A stretch of 64,000 bases of DNA from contig NZ_JAIWHV010000014.1 of the NCBI RefSeq assembly GCF_020177375.1, positions 1 to 64,000 of the forward strand, given 5' to 3'. Source of the DNA: Saliphagus infecundisoli. Lineage in GTDB: Archaea; Halobacteriota; Halobacteria; Halobacteriales; Natrialbaceae. How positions within the stretch are numbered: position 1 is the stretch's first letter; each line of letters opens with the position of its first letter. The position numbers were made by a program, and so were the translations under genes. The notes beneath the pieces are model-generated. The model was not told where the DNA came from. It was given only the letters and a program-made list of their open reading frames with translations, and made no database searches. Shown piece by piece: positions 1 to 7,987 of this stretch.

Positions 1-81
1 CCGCTGTACTGCTGCACCGTCATCGACCTCCGCCAAGATCTGGCGGAGGTCTTCGGTAGAGACGTTCTCCAGATTGGCCAT
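1..81 (-). CDS. IS630-type transposase, N-terminal fragment (cut by window edge)
   Basis: Reading leftwards from an ATG at 81, the frame stays open to the window edge and gives 27 residues beginning MANLENVSTEDLRQILAEV. This resembles the N-terminus of a haloarchaeal IS630-family helix-turn-helix transposase, as I remember that family. The rest lies outside the window, so catalytic residues cannot be seen. The 5' end of this element abuts the truncated IS4-type transposase, so one element probably inserted into the other. Confidence 0.5.
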   Translation of the reverse strand, partial: MANLENVSTEDLRQILAEVDDGAAVQR

Positions 82-109
82 ACGGCCATTACTGACTCGA
101 ACTCTATGA

Positions 110-1394
110 ACTTTTAGCCGTCAGTATCACATGCTGGTCTGGACGCTCGCTGTGGGCTTCGCCGTCGGCGGCGAAGCCCGCTCGATCGCCGACTATCGAC
201 GTGCGTACAACGCAGCAACCAACCGGTCGATCGTTGCCTCCAGCTTCTACGACCGCTTTACCGAGCAGTTGCACGAACTCCTTCGTGAACTGCTCGAACA
301 CGCACTCAACGAAGTCGCGGTTCCACATACTCTCTCTCCCGAGTTCGATCGGTTCAGAGACGTCATCGCAACCGATGCCACCGTGTTTCGGCTGAATCAG
401 TTCCTCTCGGAGTTCAAAGCGACTCATGAGAATCAGTCGGGCGTCATGCTCTATCTTGTGCACAATATCACAGAGCAGTCGGTGATCTCCGACGAGATCA
501 CCGACGAGAAGAGCCACGAAAGCACCCTGTTCGAAACCGGAAGCTGGATGGCTGGACGCCTCTTTCTGTTCGATCTCGGCTTCTTCAAGTACCGCCGCTT
601 TGCACTGATCGATGAGAACGACGGTTTCTTCGTGAGTCGACTGAAAAAGAGCTCGAATCCGCTGATTACGGAGGAGCTCCGCTCCTGGAACGGGAACTCG
701 ATCGACTTGACAGGGAAGCAGGTCTTCGACGTCGTCGATGACCTGCATCGCAAGTACATCGATGTCGCAGTCGAGGTCACCTTCAAGCGCCGACCCTACG
801 ACGGAGTACAGTCGTACTCCACCAAGCAGTTCCGCGTCGTCGGTGTCCGCAACGAGGACACCGACGACTACCACCTGTATATCACCAACCTTCCACGTGA
901 AGAGTTCATCCCACGCGAGATCGGTGCACTCTACCGAGCGAGATGGGAGGTTGAGCTTCTCTTTCGGGAACTCAAGTCACAGTATTCGCTTGATGAGTTC
1001 GAGACATCGAAGGAACATATCGTGAAGATTCAGATAGTAGCAGCCCTGCTAACGCTGATCGTTAGCAGGGCGATTCTTCGGCTGTTGGTTGATCATGCTG
1101 AGGAGCGAGGCGACGACTGCACGTTCCCGAGAGAACGCTGGGCGACGACCTTCCGGTCGTACGCCCAGCTGATCCTCATGGAACTGGCCAATCTCTACGG
1201 ATACCCACCGCCGAACATTCCAGAACTCCTGTATCAAGAGGCCAAACAACCGTCTCCTGCCCGCATGACACTGTTAGAGGAGGTGTGTGCTGATCTCTAT
1301 GCGGAGTCAGGAGCTTAACCGAATACAGATGGGGGTTCTATTCAAACCACGAACTTTGGATTATGTCTGCTGAGAATCATTGTATGACACGCTC
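110..1394 (+). mobile_element. Left-truncated IS4-family (ISH8-like) element
   Basis: The element carries the transposase described next. On the right it ends with the 12-bp terminus TATGACACGCTC at 1383-1394. The same terminus bounds the IS5-type element at 39743-40805 and the MITEs near 22.5 and 62.4 kb. No matching left end is visible. The frame opens at 110 just after a stop, and the neighbouring leftward transposase fragment begins at 81, so the left end was probably lost by insertion or deletion. Confidence 0.55.
131..1318 (+). CDS. IS4-family transposase, probably N-terminally truncated
   Basis: This is a cut-and-paste DDE transposase. The IS4 YREK signature is clear near residues 270-285 (YRARWEVELLFRELK, spacing Y-x2-R-x3-E-x6-K). 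An upstream Asp lies in VIATDATVF near residue 80. At 395 residues it seems to lack several dozen N-terminal residues relative to ISH8-type proteins, because the first visible residues (LVWTLAVGFAVG) correspond to an internal stretch of the family. The frame is open only from 110, so no better start exists here. Transposition activity is doubtful because the left terminus is missing. Confidence 0.8.
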   Translation: MLVWTLAVGFAVGGEARSIADYRRAYNAATNRSIVASSFYDRFTEQLHELLRELLEHALNEVAVPHTLSPEFDRFRDVIATDATVFRLNQFLSEFKATHENQSGVMLYLVHNITEQSVISDEITDEKSHESTLFETGSWMAGRLFLFDLGFFKYRRFALIDENDGFFVSRLKKSSNPLITEELRSWNGNSIDLTGKQVFDVVDDLHRKYIDVAVEVTFKRRPYDGVQSYSTKQFRVVGVRNEDTDDYHLYITNLPREEFIPREIGALYRARWEVELLFRELKSQYSLDEFETSKEHIVKIQIVAALLTLIVSRAILRLLVDHAEERGDDCTFPRERWATTFRSYAQLILMELANLYGYPPPNIPELLYQEAKQPSPARMTLLEEVCADLYAESGA

Positions 1395-1522
1395 TACTAG
1401 GATGTGGCGGCTGGTTCAGTGCAGTTTTTCTTCGAGGTGTCTCGGTCCTCACCTCCTCCGCAGCGAACGAACGCGCGTCTTCGACTTCACTCTCGTGACT
1501 AATCGAGGTTAGGTCCGGCCAC

Positions 1523-1720
1523 TCACTCGGTCGCAGGCCGATACAGACACCGCTCGCATTCGAGGACCTCCTGGCCGTCGGCGTCGGCACATCCGGCCAT
1601 CGTCGCTGCGCCACACCGCGGACAGGGATCACCGTGGGTGAGGCCGCCGGTGACCGGCAGCGCGGGTGACCGTGCGGCGAGTGCCACAACGCGGGTTTGC
1701 GCGTCTGGACGCAGATTCAT
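1523..1720 (-). CDS. Small zinc-ribbon protein, 65 aa
   Basis: The C-terminal half has two Cys pairs (DPCPRCGAATMAGC, then LECERC), the layout of a small zinc ribbon. The N-terminal half is unrecognised. Its start overlaps the stop of the upstream gene by 4 bases (ATGA), so the two are probably translationally coupled in one transcript that begins at the leader near 2.13 kb. Function is unknown; DNA or protein binding is an inference from the zinc ribbon alone. Confidence 0.6.
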   Translation of the reverse strand: MNLRPDAQTRVVALAARSPALPVTGGLTHGDPCPRCGAATMAGCADADGQEVLECERCLYRPATE

Positions 1721-2106
1721 GATCTCTCACCGCCGTCGGTTACTCGCTTGCCGGTCTGCGTCTCACTCTTGCCCACACTCTCTCGCTCACGCTCAGGCTC
1801 GATTTCCTCGAAGAGGAACCGTGCGCTGGCGTCCTCGCCTGTCAGTGTCTGTTGATCGTCGGCCGTATCCGCGAACAGCGACGATTGGTCGCTGTCATCG
1901 CCTGCCAACTCGCGCACTTCGACGCGGTCGTCGACGCCGAACTCGCTGGCAGTGGGTCGATCGAGACGCGACTCTTGGTCGCGATGGCTGACGTCGGCGC
2001 CGAAATCCTCGAGGGAGGTCTCGACGCTTTCCTCGGTCAGTTCGAGGTCACCATCGTCGGTGAACGCTGCCTGATGCTGGATCGTGATCTCTGGTCGATT
2101 TGCCAT
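1717..2106 (-). CDS. Acidic hypothetical protein, 129 aa
   Basis: This strongly acidic, probably cytoplasmic protein has no recognised domain, no membrane segment and no signal peptide. It starts at an ATG 15 bases downstream of a stem-loop leader shared with eight other genes in the window, with a GAGG-type Shine-Dalgarno in between. It is followed, with a 4-base overlap, by a zinc-ribbon gene. The acidic composition and codon use fit a haloarchaeal gene. Confidence 0.6.
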   Translation of the reverse strand: MANRPEITIQHQAAFTDDGDLELTEESVETSLEDFGADVSHRDQESRLDRPTASEFGVDDRVEVRELAGDDSDQSSLFADTADDQQTLTGEDASARFLFEEIEPERERESVGKSETQTGKRVTDGGERS

Positions 2107-2160
2107 CTGTGAACCCCTCTACCCCTCTCTGAGGGGGAACGACACCATCGGGCGACGCCG
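2107..2160 (-). promoter_or_regulatory. Stem-loop 5' leader, copy 1
   Basis: Stem CCCCTC/GAGGGG with loop TCT at 2122-2136. Read on the minus strand the order is TGGTGTCGTT, stem-loop, TAGAGG (Shine-Dalgarno-like), then ATG at 2106. It belongs to the family of nine leaders described in the findings. Confidence 0.6.
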
Positions 2161-2171
2161 TTTGCTAAAGA

Positions 2172-2214
2172 CTTGTGCAACATTGTTGGCGGCCCCCGCT
2201 CGCTGTTGCACAAG
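2172..2214. repeat. 43-bp inverted repeat with IS630-like ends
   Basis: Ten-base arms CTTGTGCAAC (2172-2181) and GTTGCACAAG (2205-2214) surround 23 bases. The arms match the ends of the MITE at 62108-62263. It lies between two minus-strand genes and may be an ends-only relic of such an element or a transcript-end hairpin. Confidence 0.5.
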
Positions 2215-2253
2215 GCGACTCGCTGGGATAGCCGAGGCGAGCTGTGGGCTCAC

Positions 2254-2487
2254 TCACGATACGTCTTCTTCGCGCAGTTCTTCGGCACGCCGGGCAAGCT
2301 GTTTGAGAACGGGGAACCGCTGCTGGTGTTGGTTTTCGTAGGCGACACACGCATGGAGTGTCTCCATGTCGGTGATCGTCGCGATCCCTGCATCGATCAG
2401 TCGCACGCTCGGCGCTTCCAGGCGCTTTGCGGGCGGGAACTCGTCGTCAGACGCTTCGGCAGTGTTTTGGGTCGGATCCTCGCTCAT
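2254..2487 (-). CDS. Small acidic hypothetical protein, 77 aa
   Basis: The N-terminus is acidic (MSEDPTQNTAEASDDEF) and is followed by a predicted helical region ending in QLARRAEELREE. No domain is recognised. It is divergent from the TFB-like gene that starts at 2594, with about 105 bases between them that could hold both promoters. The coding call rests on frame length, amino-acid composition and lack of a competing gene. Confidence 0.45.
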   Translation of the reverse strand: MSEDPTQNTAEASDDEFPPAKRLEAPSVRLIDAGIATITDMETLHACVAYENQHQQRFPVLKQLARRAEELREEDVS

Positions 2488-2593
2488 CTCGAATCTCCTT
2501 CAGCTCTTCGTGAGGTCGAACAACGCCACTGGTCGTTGCTTGTCACCATCGGAGATATTTTCTCCTTCCGCTGTCGTAGGACGAACCCCCCAC

Positions 2594-3508
2594 ATGAACG
2601 ACCAGCAGGAAAGCGCCCTTGATCACCTCCTGACGACACTCAACGTCGCGGAGAGCGAGGCCCAGCTCGCCCGTGTGCTCTCTCACCGGGCGTTCGATGC
2701 GGAGCTTCACCATGGCCGGGGCGGCACTACCACCATTGCGAGCGCCGTCTATACCGCCTCACGGCAAGCTGGGCAGCCGCTTTCGCTTGACGAGCTTGCT
2801 GACGCCGCCGGAGTGGATCGATCCGAGCTCGGGCGCACCTACAAGCAGCTCGTTCGCGAGTTCGATCTCGACGTCGAACCGGCTGATCCACACAAGTTCG
2901 TCAGTCGATTCGGCGATCAACTCGATCTTGGCGAGTCCACCATGAGTACCGCCCATAACGTCGTCGACGCGGCGAGCGAGACTGGCACCCGGTCGGGGCA
3001 CTCACCCATCGGAACTGCGGCCGGCGCGCTATATCTCGCGGGACTGGTCACCGGCGAGCACGTCCTTCAACGCGAGGTCGTCGAGGCGACCGAGGTGACT
3101 CCGGTGACGCTTCGGAACCGGTATCAGGAGCAAGCAATGCTCGTGGGGATCGACCGTCGGAAGTGGTCGCCCCCGATTGCATCCTCGTTCGATGCATCGG
3201 GGCTCTCGACCGAGGCGATCAACGAGCAACTGGATCGGTTCGCGATTCTCGATCTCGCCGAGGATTTATTCGCCTCTCACGCCCGCTGCACCAACTGTGA
3301 GCGGACGGGCGAGTACGGGCATCTCCTTAGCAACCACTACACCCAGCGGATCGAGCGCGAGCAGTGCTGCTACGAAACGGCAGCTGAACTCAGCGAGCAG
3401 TTGGACGGATTCGAGGTCCTTGAACTGGATGAGCAAATTCACAACACGCGCGTCCGCTGCATGCACTGTGGGAGGGAAGATTCCTATCTCCAGCTGAGTG
3501 ATCATTGA
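2594..3508 (+). CDS. TFB-like protein: two cyclin folds, no N-terminal zinc ribbon, two C-terminal CxxC...H units
   Basis: Two TFIIB/cyclin-like repeats are visible. The first, near residues 40-95, contains GGTTTIASAVYTASRQ and SLDELADAAGVDRSELGRTYK. The second, near 135-185, contains SPIGTAAGALYLAGL and EATEVTPVTLRNRY. The zinc ribbon that opens a normal TFB is absent. Instead, the C-terminal 90 residues hold two related units, RCTNCERTGEYGHLLSNH and RCMHCGREDSYLQLSDH, each with CxxC and a later His. TFB recruits RNA polymerase through its N-terminal ribbon, so this protein may act as a modulator or bind DNA without full initiation activity. The ATG at 2594 is chosen because sequence upstream of it lacks the family pattern. 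Confidence 0.7.
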   Translation: MNDQQESALDHLLTTLNVAESEAQLARVLSHRAFDAELHHGRGGTTTIASAVYTASRQAGQPLSLDELADAAGVDRSELGRTYKQLVREFDLDVEPADPHKFVSRFGDQLDLGESTMSTAHNVVDAASETGTRSGHSPIGTAAGALYLAGLVTGEHVLQREVVEATEVTPVTLRNRYQEQAMLVGIDRRKWSPPIASSFDASGLSTEAINEQLDRFAILDLAEDLFASHARCTNCERTGEYGHLLSNHYTQRIEREQCCYETAAELSEQLDGFEVLELDEQIHNTRVRCMHCGREDSYLQLSDH

Positions 3509-3717
3509 GCTTGGGGCGCCGGTGACGAGCCAACCTGTGTCGAATCGTGATCGGTTCGCTGTTCGTGCATACGCATCGAGAGAGGGCTCTCTCGCCCACA
3601 GAGAGAAGTGGGTGAGTGAGTGAACGCGTATCTTGCCTCCAAGTACATCGTCCAGAGGTCGATAACGAGCGGAGCGTTGGTGTTTGCGATCGCGCCGTCT
3701 GTCGCTCACTCAGTCGG

Positions 3718-4374
3718 TCAGCTTCGTATCAATCCTAAATTTTGCATCGTCGGGAGATTCCACCCATACGTCACTGCTGCTAACCGTGTCCCAACGGTCA
3801 CTACCGCACACACGCCGGCGGCGGTACTCCCAGCAGCCCCCAGACTCAGTGCTACCCAGTACGCACTCCCACCTAATACTGCACAACTCGCATAGAAATC
3901 GTCGAAGAGGATGAACGGAGATCGATCGAGCAGAATATCCGCGACTGCACCGCCACCCACTGCGTTGATTGTTGCAATCGCAACGACACCAAACGCTGAA
4001 ACGCTCGCTTCGGTTGCGACGATCGCTCCTGTTGTCGCAAACGCAGCGAGTCCGATCGCGTCCGAGATGAGCGCAATCGGATGAGTATCCGGAGACGAGA
4101 GGAGGGCACTCAACGCGATCGCCAAGCCCACTCCGATCAGTGCTAAACTGATTTCGAGTGGTGACTGAAGTGCGAGTGGGACTCGAGTCACAAGGAGATC
4201 GCGTGTTATCCCGCCAGCAAATGCCATCGCGAGCCCAACAACGGCAATCCCGAACAGATCGAACTCCTCACGGATCGCTTTCGCCGACCCGACGAGTGCA
4301 AATGCAACCAGGCCGATCGTGTTCATCACCGCAAACGGATCGCCGAACAGTACCGTGATGAGGCCCTCACTCAC
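3718..4374 (-). CDS. TRIC/UPF0126-family membrane protein
   Basis: About seven hydrophobic segments span 218 residues, and the family's glycine-rich repeats are present (FALVGSAKAIREEFDLFGIAVVGLAMAFAGGITRD and, later, FATTGAIVATEASVSAFGVVAIATINAVGGGAVAD). Prokaryotic relatives form trimeric cation channels. The start is a GTG at 4374; an ATG about 16 codons later would also give a complete protein. A 12-bp site 50 bases upstream is an inverted copy of one in the HxlR/DoxX promoter, so it may share that regulator. Confidence 0.8.
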   Translation of the reverse strand: MSEGLITVLFGDPFAVMNTIGLVAFALVGSAKAIREEFDLFGIAVVGLAMAFAGGITRDLLVTRVPLALQSPLEISLALIGVGLAIALSALLSSPDTHPIALISDAIGLAAFATTGAIVATEASVSAFGVVAIATINAVGGGAVADILLDRSPFILFDDFYASCAVLGGSAYWVALSLGAAGSTAAGVCAVVTVGTRLAAVTYGWNLPTMQNLGLIRS

Positions 4375-4423
4375 TGTCTTCGCCTCTGTGAATTCATCCG
4401 TCGAAGAGTCTGTGAGTCCATCC

Positions 4424-4435
4424 GTTGGGTACCAA
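4424..4435. promoter_or_regulatory. Candidate HxlR operator, copy A
   Basis: GTTGGGTACCAA lies 50 bp upstream of the TRIC-type gene and just past the 3' end of the HxlR gene. Its exact reverse complement sits in the promoter at 4903-4914. The core GGTACC is palindromic. Confidence 0.45.
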
Positions 4436-4506
4436 GCATTCCAGTTCCGGTCGTTAGGGACCGGAGAAGGCTCCAGCTACCCAGTCGTTCTGAGCACATC
4501 GGGTAT

Positions 4507-4863
4507 CTATTCGAGCCAGTCTTCGCCCCACTCGTCTAATACGTCGAACACAGGACAGAGCGCGCTCCCTTTCTCGGTCAGAGTGTAGTAGCTCGCGACC
4601 GGCGATTCGAACTCTTTTCGGTTCTTGATGAACCCTTCCTCTTCTAGGTCACCGAGGACACGCGAGAGTGTGTAGGAGCTCGCGCCCGTCGATCGCTTGA
4701 GTTCATTGAATCGCTTTTCGCCATCTCGAAGATCATTGAGGATGATGAGCTTCCACTTCGATCCGATCTCCTTGATCGACCCAACGACGTTACAGACGTC
4801 CGCATTTTGGCGCACGACGTCGGTCTCTTCATCCGTCTCAGCCGTTGGTGGTTGGGTCGTCAT
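4507..4863 (-). CDS. HxlR-family winged-helix regulator
   Basis: The 118 residues match the HxlR pattern: a Cys near the N-terminus (DVCNVVGSIKEIGSKWKLIIL), then FNELKRSTGASSYTLSRVLGDLEEEGFI as the recognition region, then a wing and YYTLTEKGSAL. HxlR proteins are dimeric repressors or activators that often respond to electrophiles or redox stress through the conserved Cys. The gene is divergent from the doxX-like operon, with a TATA-like CTATATATAG 28-37 bases upstream of its ATG. It probably regulates itself and its neighbours. Confidence 0.88.
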   Translation of the reverse strand: MTTQPPTAETDEETDVVRQNADVCNVVGSIKEIGSKWKLIILNDLRDGEKRFNELKRSTGASSYTLSRVLGDLEEEGFIKNRKEFESPVASYYTLTEKGSALCPVFDVLDEWGEDWLE

Positions 4864-4888
4864 TACCTGGTCACCTTCTTATTGCCTG

Positions 4889-4925
4889 AGCTATATATAG
4901 GTTTGGTACCCAACTAGGTAACGTG
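4889..4925. promoter_or_regulatory. Divergent promoter with candidate HxlR operator, copy B
   Basis: CTATATATAG at 4891-4900 fits a TATA box for leaderless transcription of the HxlR gene. TTGGTACCCAAC at 4903-4914 directly adjoins it, where a bound repressor would block TBP/TFB access on both strands. Confidence 0.5.
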
Positions 4926-5027
4926 ATGGAACTACAGAATTCGACAGTCCACCACCTGCTAACGAACGAAAGTGTAACGGGTCAGATCGTGCAGATGCCG
5001 AACGGACAGTCCACGGTGGAGGCCTAA
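4926..5027 (+). CDS. Possible 33-aa small ORF upstream of doxX-like gene
   Basis: An ATG at 4926 opens a 33-codon frame (MELQNSTVHHLLTNESV...) whose TAA overlaps the next gene's ATG as TAATG, the usual layout of translational coupling. It begins 12 bases past the candidate operator. It could be a leader peptide, a small protein or the remnant of a longer gene. No family is recognised. Confidence 0.35.
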   Translation: MELQNSTVHHLLTNESVTGQIVQMPNGQSTVEA

Positions 5028-5443
5028 TGGTCCTGGAGACCACGGCTGGCGGCCTCGTCTTCCTCGTCGGCCGAGTCGTCTTCGGTGTCTTACTCGTGTT
5101 CCAGGGGTTCAACCACTTCCAGAATACCGAGGCAATGAGTGGGTACGCCCGATCGAAGGGGGTCCCAGCACCTCGAGCAAGCGTCCTGCTCTCCGGCGGC
5201 ATGCTCATCTTCGGTGGGCTTGGCATCATACTCGGAGCGTTCCCTGCGATTGCCGCAGGGGCGGTCGCGATCTTCCTCCTCGTGACGACGCCAATGATGC
5301 ACGACTTCTGGGCCGTTCCCGAAGACCAGCAGCAGTCCGAAATGACGCACTTCATCAAGAACGTCGAACTCTTCGGTGCGTCGCTGGTCTTCCTCGTCCT
5401 CAGCAGTGAACATTGGGCGTACGCACTCAATATCGGCCTCTAA
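5027..5443 (+). CDS. DoxX-family membrane protein
   Basis: The 138 residues form four hydrophobic segments. The opening pattern (GRVVFGVLLVFQGFNHFQNTEAMSGYARSKGVPAP) and the later LGIILGAFPAIAAGAVAIFLLVTTPMMHDFW are typical of DoxX/DoxD-like proteins. Members sit in the cytoplasmic membrane and are linked to quinone or redox stress. It is followed after 10 bases by a VOC dioxygenase gene and sits opposite HxlR, a common arrangement for quinone/aromatic detoxification operons. Confidence 0.85.
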   Translation: MVLETTAGGLVFLVGRVVFGVLLVFQGFNHFQNTEAMSGYARSKGVPAPRASVLLSGGMLIFGGLGIILGAFPAIAAGAVAIFLLVTTPMMHDFWAVPEDQQQSEMTHFIKNVELFGASLVFLVLSSEHWAYALNIGL

Positions 5444-5453
5444 GGAATTCGAA

Positions 5454-6305
5454 ATGAGCACCCAACCACCTCAAAACGTCCTCCCGCAAGACACACGTAT
5501 CGGACGGACTGCGCTTCGGGTCACTGATCTCGAGGAGGTGTCCGAGTTTTACCGAAATGTGGTCGGGATCCGTGTACTGGACCAGTCTGATAGCAGTTCA
5601 GTTCTCGGTGTCGAGGACACACCATTACTCGTCTTAGAGGAAGATGAAGAGGCACCTAAACGCCAGAGATCAAGTGCGGGGCTCTTCCACAACGCGTTTA
5701 GAGTGCCTTCGCGTGCCGCATTAGGTACTGCGTTGGATCGAATACGGGATCGGTGGCAGCTTAGTGGTGCGTCCGATCATCGGGTCAGCGAGGCGCTCTA
5801 CGTCAGAGACCCCGAAGGGAACGGCGTCGAGATCTATTGCGACCTTCCACGCGATGAGTGGCCCACCGCCGACGATGGGCGGGTTCAGATCGGTACTGAA
5901 CCGCTTGATCTCGAGAGGATCGAGGCCGCTGCTGAAGGGAGCACGCGGGCACCGCCGGGAACGGACGTCGGGCATATCCATCTCGAGGTCTCCTCACTTG
6001 ACGGGTTCAGGAAGTTCTACATTGACACCCTTAGGTTCGAAGTGCAAACGACCGTGCCCGCCGCGTCCTTTGTGTCGGCGGGCGGGTATCACCACCATAT
6101 CGGAGCGAACACGTGGCAGCATCGAACAGAGCCGCTCAGTGGTCGTGGATTAGCATGGTTCGAGATCGTTCTTCCCGAGCCACAGGCACTCGACGCCTTG
6201 CGAGAGCGATTCAGCGGTAGTCAATACTCTCTGACTGAAGCGGATGAGGGGGTCTCAGTCATGGATTCAGACGGGATCGAAGTCCGGTTGCGAGTTGACT
6301 CCTAA
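5454..6305 (+). CDS. VOC-superfamily (glyoxalase/extradiol dioxygenase-like) protein with two modules
   Basis: Two vicinal-oxygen-chelate modules are visible. The first, residues about 15-125, contains IGRTALRVTDLEEVSEFYRNVVGI, ending in LYVRDPEGNGVEIYCD. The second, about 165-283, contains VGHIHLEVSSLDGFRKFYIDTL, GGYHHHIGANTW and DSDGIEVRLRV. The His residues in GHIHLEV and YHHHIG and the Glu near the end are candidate metal ligands. This is the layout of CatE-like catechol 2,3-dioxygenases. The ATG at 5454 follows a short gap after doxX, so the pair is likely one transcript. The exact substrate is unknown. Confidence 0.8.
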   Translation: MSTQPPQNVLPQDTRIGRTALRVTDLEEVSEFYRNVVGIRVLDQSDSSSVLGVEDTPLLVLEEDEEAPKRQRSSAGLFHNAFRVPSRAALGTALDRIRDRWQLSGASDHRVSEALYVRDPEGNGVEIYCDLPRDEWPTADDGRVQIGTEPLDLERIEAAAEGSTRAPPGTDVGHIHLEVSSLDGFRKFYIDTLRFEVQTTVPAASFVSAGGYHHHIGANTWQHRTEPLSGRGLAWFEIVLPEPQALDALRERFSGSQYSLTEADEGVSVMDSDGIEVRLRVDS

Positions 6306-6376
6306 TCTATCAGATCATCAGGCTCACTGGCAGCAACAAGCACCATACTCTCTCCTCTGTCTCTCGAATCGACCTT

Positions 6377-6619
6377 GTGAATGACCCTCCGTCCGACACT
6401 GTGGATGACGACGAGTCGCGGATTCTGATGGAGTGGTCGCTATGGGCAGAGCGAGACGACGAGCAGACCGGCCGCCGTATCAGGGTCGTCCCGAACGATG
6501 GGCCCCAAGGGGCGTGGAAAGCGATTCTCGAAATCCAACCTCACGCCGAGTTCTGGGTCGAACGAGCCACGATCGGCTATGGAGACTCTCCTGACGATTT
6601 CGATGTGATCGAGCCGTAG
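6377..6619 (+). CDS. Small conserved-looking hypothetical protein, 80 aa
   Basis: This acidic soluble protein contains SRILMEWSLWAERDDEQTGRRIRVVPNDGPQGAWKAILEI and no recognised domain. It may continue the HxlR-linked operon, or it may have its own promoter in the 70-base gap after the dioxygenase. It is convergent with the Bat-type regulator gene. Confidence 0.45.
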   Translation: MNDPPSDTVDDDESRILMEWSLWAERDDEQTGRRIRVVPNDGPQGAWKAILEIQPHAEFWVERATIGYGDSPDDFDVIEP

Positions 6620-6640
6620 GCTGGCAGCTGTTTCATCTGT

Positions 6641-6659
6641 ATCATACTGGTGATATGAT
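6641..6659. terminator. Short inverted repeat between convergent genes
   Basis: ATCATA and TATGAT arms flank a 7-base loop between two convergent genes. A shared transcript-end structure is possible, but the arms are short and there is no T-tract. Confidence 0.2.
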
Positions 6660-6770
6660 ATCCCCCTTGACCTGGGCCGTCTCCCGCGGCCTACCCTCCA
6701 GATCGTGCCTCGGACGAATCTACGATCTACTCATGGAGACATCCCTTTTCGAGAGCAAACGCCCTCTGAG

Positions 6771-7448
6771 TTAGTGAGCGATCTCGTCTTGGCTGGGCTC
6801 GCCCACCTGTTCGCTGGCGAGGACCTTATTGGCCCGTCGGAGGCGCTCGGAGAGTGCCTGATGGGAGATGTCGAGTTCGGTCGCCAAGTCCTCGAGAGAG
6901 ATGCGGCGCGGAACATCGTAGTAGCCCCGGTCGTAGGCCTCGTTGATTGCCTCTTCTTGGGCCTCGGTCAGTGCTGCAGTCGCCTCGAGGTCGGCGTTGC
7001 GACCGGCTTCGACCATTCGCTTGACGTCGACGTGGATTCCCTGGTCTTCGAGTTCCGACACCGTCTCTGAGAGGAGGTCCCGCTCAGGGAATAACAGGCG
7101 GAACGTCCAGTGGTCGGACGAACACTGTGCGTCGAGGATCGTCCCGTCGTTGGCGAAGATCGCTCCGCACATGTCGCCGACGTCCGAGGCGTATTCGATG
7201 CGGTAGAGCCACTCCGAATCACCGCTTTCCTCGAGCAGACAGTCGAATGTGTCGACTGACGAATCGTCGGCGAGGGCTTCCTCGATCTCTTCGTTGGGCT
7301 CGCCGGCGATCCAGACCAGCGGCATCGTCTGCTGTGCTCCCTCGGCGACGACGCTTTTGATTCGCATCTCCAGCTCCGGCAGCACCTCGAACGTCTCCGA
7401 GAGGGCGACGTCGTCGGAACTCAACGCGAGTTCGGTGACGGTCGTCAT
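6771..7448 (-). CDS. Bacterio-opsin-activator-type (HTH-10) regulator
   Basis: The C-terminal 60 residues carry the HTH-10 pattern: LTEAQEEAINEAYDRGYYDVPRRISLEDLATELDISHQALSERLRRA. The preceding 150 residues form a sensory region with a Bat-like beginning (MTTVTELALSSDDVALSETFEVLPELEMRIKSVVAEG). Haloarchaeal members of this family are one-component activators or repressors with mostly unknown ligands. No partner gene lies adjacent, so its target is unclear. Confidence 0.85.
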   Translation of the reverse strand: MTTVTELALSSDDVALSETFEVLPELEMRIKSVVAEGAQQTMPLVWIAGEPNEEIEEALADDSSVDTFDCLLEESGDSEWLYRIEYASDVGDMCGAIFANDGTILDAQCSSDHWTFRLLFPERDLLSETVSELEDQGIHVDVKRMVEAGRNADLEATAALTEAQEEAINEAYDRGYYDVPRRISLEDLATELDISHQALSERLRRANKVLASEQVGEPSQDEIAH

Positions 7449-7711
7449 GCCGTCTCACCTGCCATCCGGCCGGGTGACCGATACGCGAGCGGGACGCCTA
7501 CACTGTCGGCTCTGGTGGTGTCAGTCATGGGTGAGGTGGATAGGTACCGGGCCGACACTGCGCGGCCACCCGGATCGATCCTGGCCATCGATACACTACT
7601 CATCCGGTTGCGTTGTGGCCCTGACTGTTCCAGCGGTTTATGAAGGGGGTGATCCTCGCTTTCACGAGTCGTACTGTTTCGTCGGTCACGGACCTGTTGA
7701 GAGAACCCCCG
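7449..7711. other. Intergenic stretch without a recognised gene
   Basis: This roughly 260-base stretch lies between the start of the Bat-type regulator gene and the end of the PadR-type gene, both on the minus strand. Nothing recognisable was found apart from space for the regulator's promoter. Confidence 0.4.
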
Positions 7712-7987
7712 TTAGAGGTCGACGTATTGGTCTTCCCACTCTCGACGGTCGTGGATGGCTTGTTCTCCAGTCTTGGTGATCGCGTAGTAGTTCGTTCGTC
7801 GATCGAGTTCACCCTTTTCGACGAGGTCCTTGTTGACGACCGTATCGAGATTCGGATACAACCGACCGTGATTGATCTCAGTCTGATAGTTTGATTGTAA
7901 TTCGTCTTTAATGGACTGTCCTGAGGGTTGGTCGAACCCATTAATGACGTACAAGAGATCGCGTTGGAAGCCAGTGAGATTATGCAT
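7712..7987 (-). CDS. PadR-family winged-helix regulator
   Basis: The 91-residue protein starts MHNLTGFQRDLLYVINGFDQPSGQSIKDEL and continues with INHGRLYPNLDTVVNKDLVEKGELDRRTNYYAIT, the PadR winged-helix signature including the GRLYPNLD recognition segment. The ATG at 7987 is preferred to one seven codons upstream because it matches family N-termini. PadR proteins are usually dimeric repressors with small-molecule ligands. There is no adjacent target operon, so autoregulation is the simplest guess. Confidence 0.85.
   Translation of the reverse strand: MHNLTGFQRDLLYVINGFDQPSGQSIKDELQSNYQTEINHGRLYPNLDTVVNKDLVEKGELDRRTNYYAITKTGEQAIHDRREWEDQYVDL

Noticed and set aside
104-874. 256-codon minus-strand frame opposite the IS4 transposase
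   Set aside because: The plus-strand transposase carries the YREK signature; the antisense frame has no family pattern.
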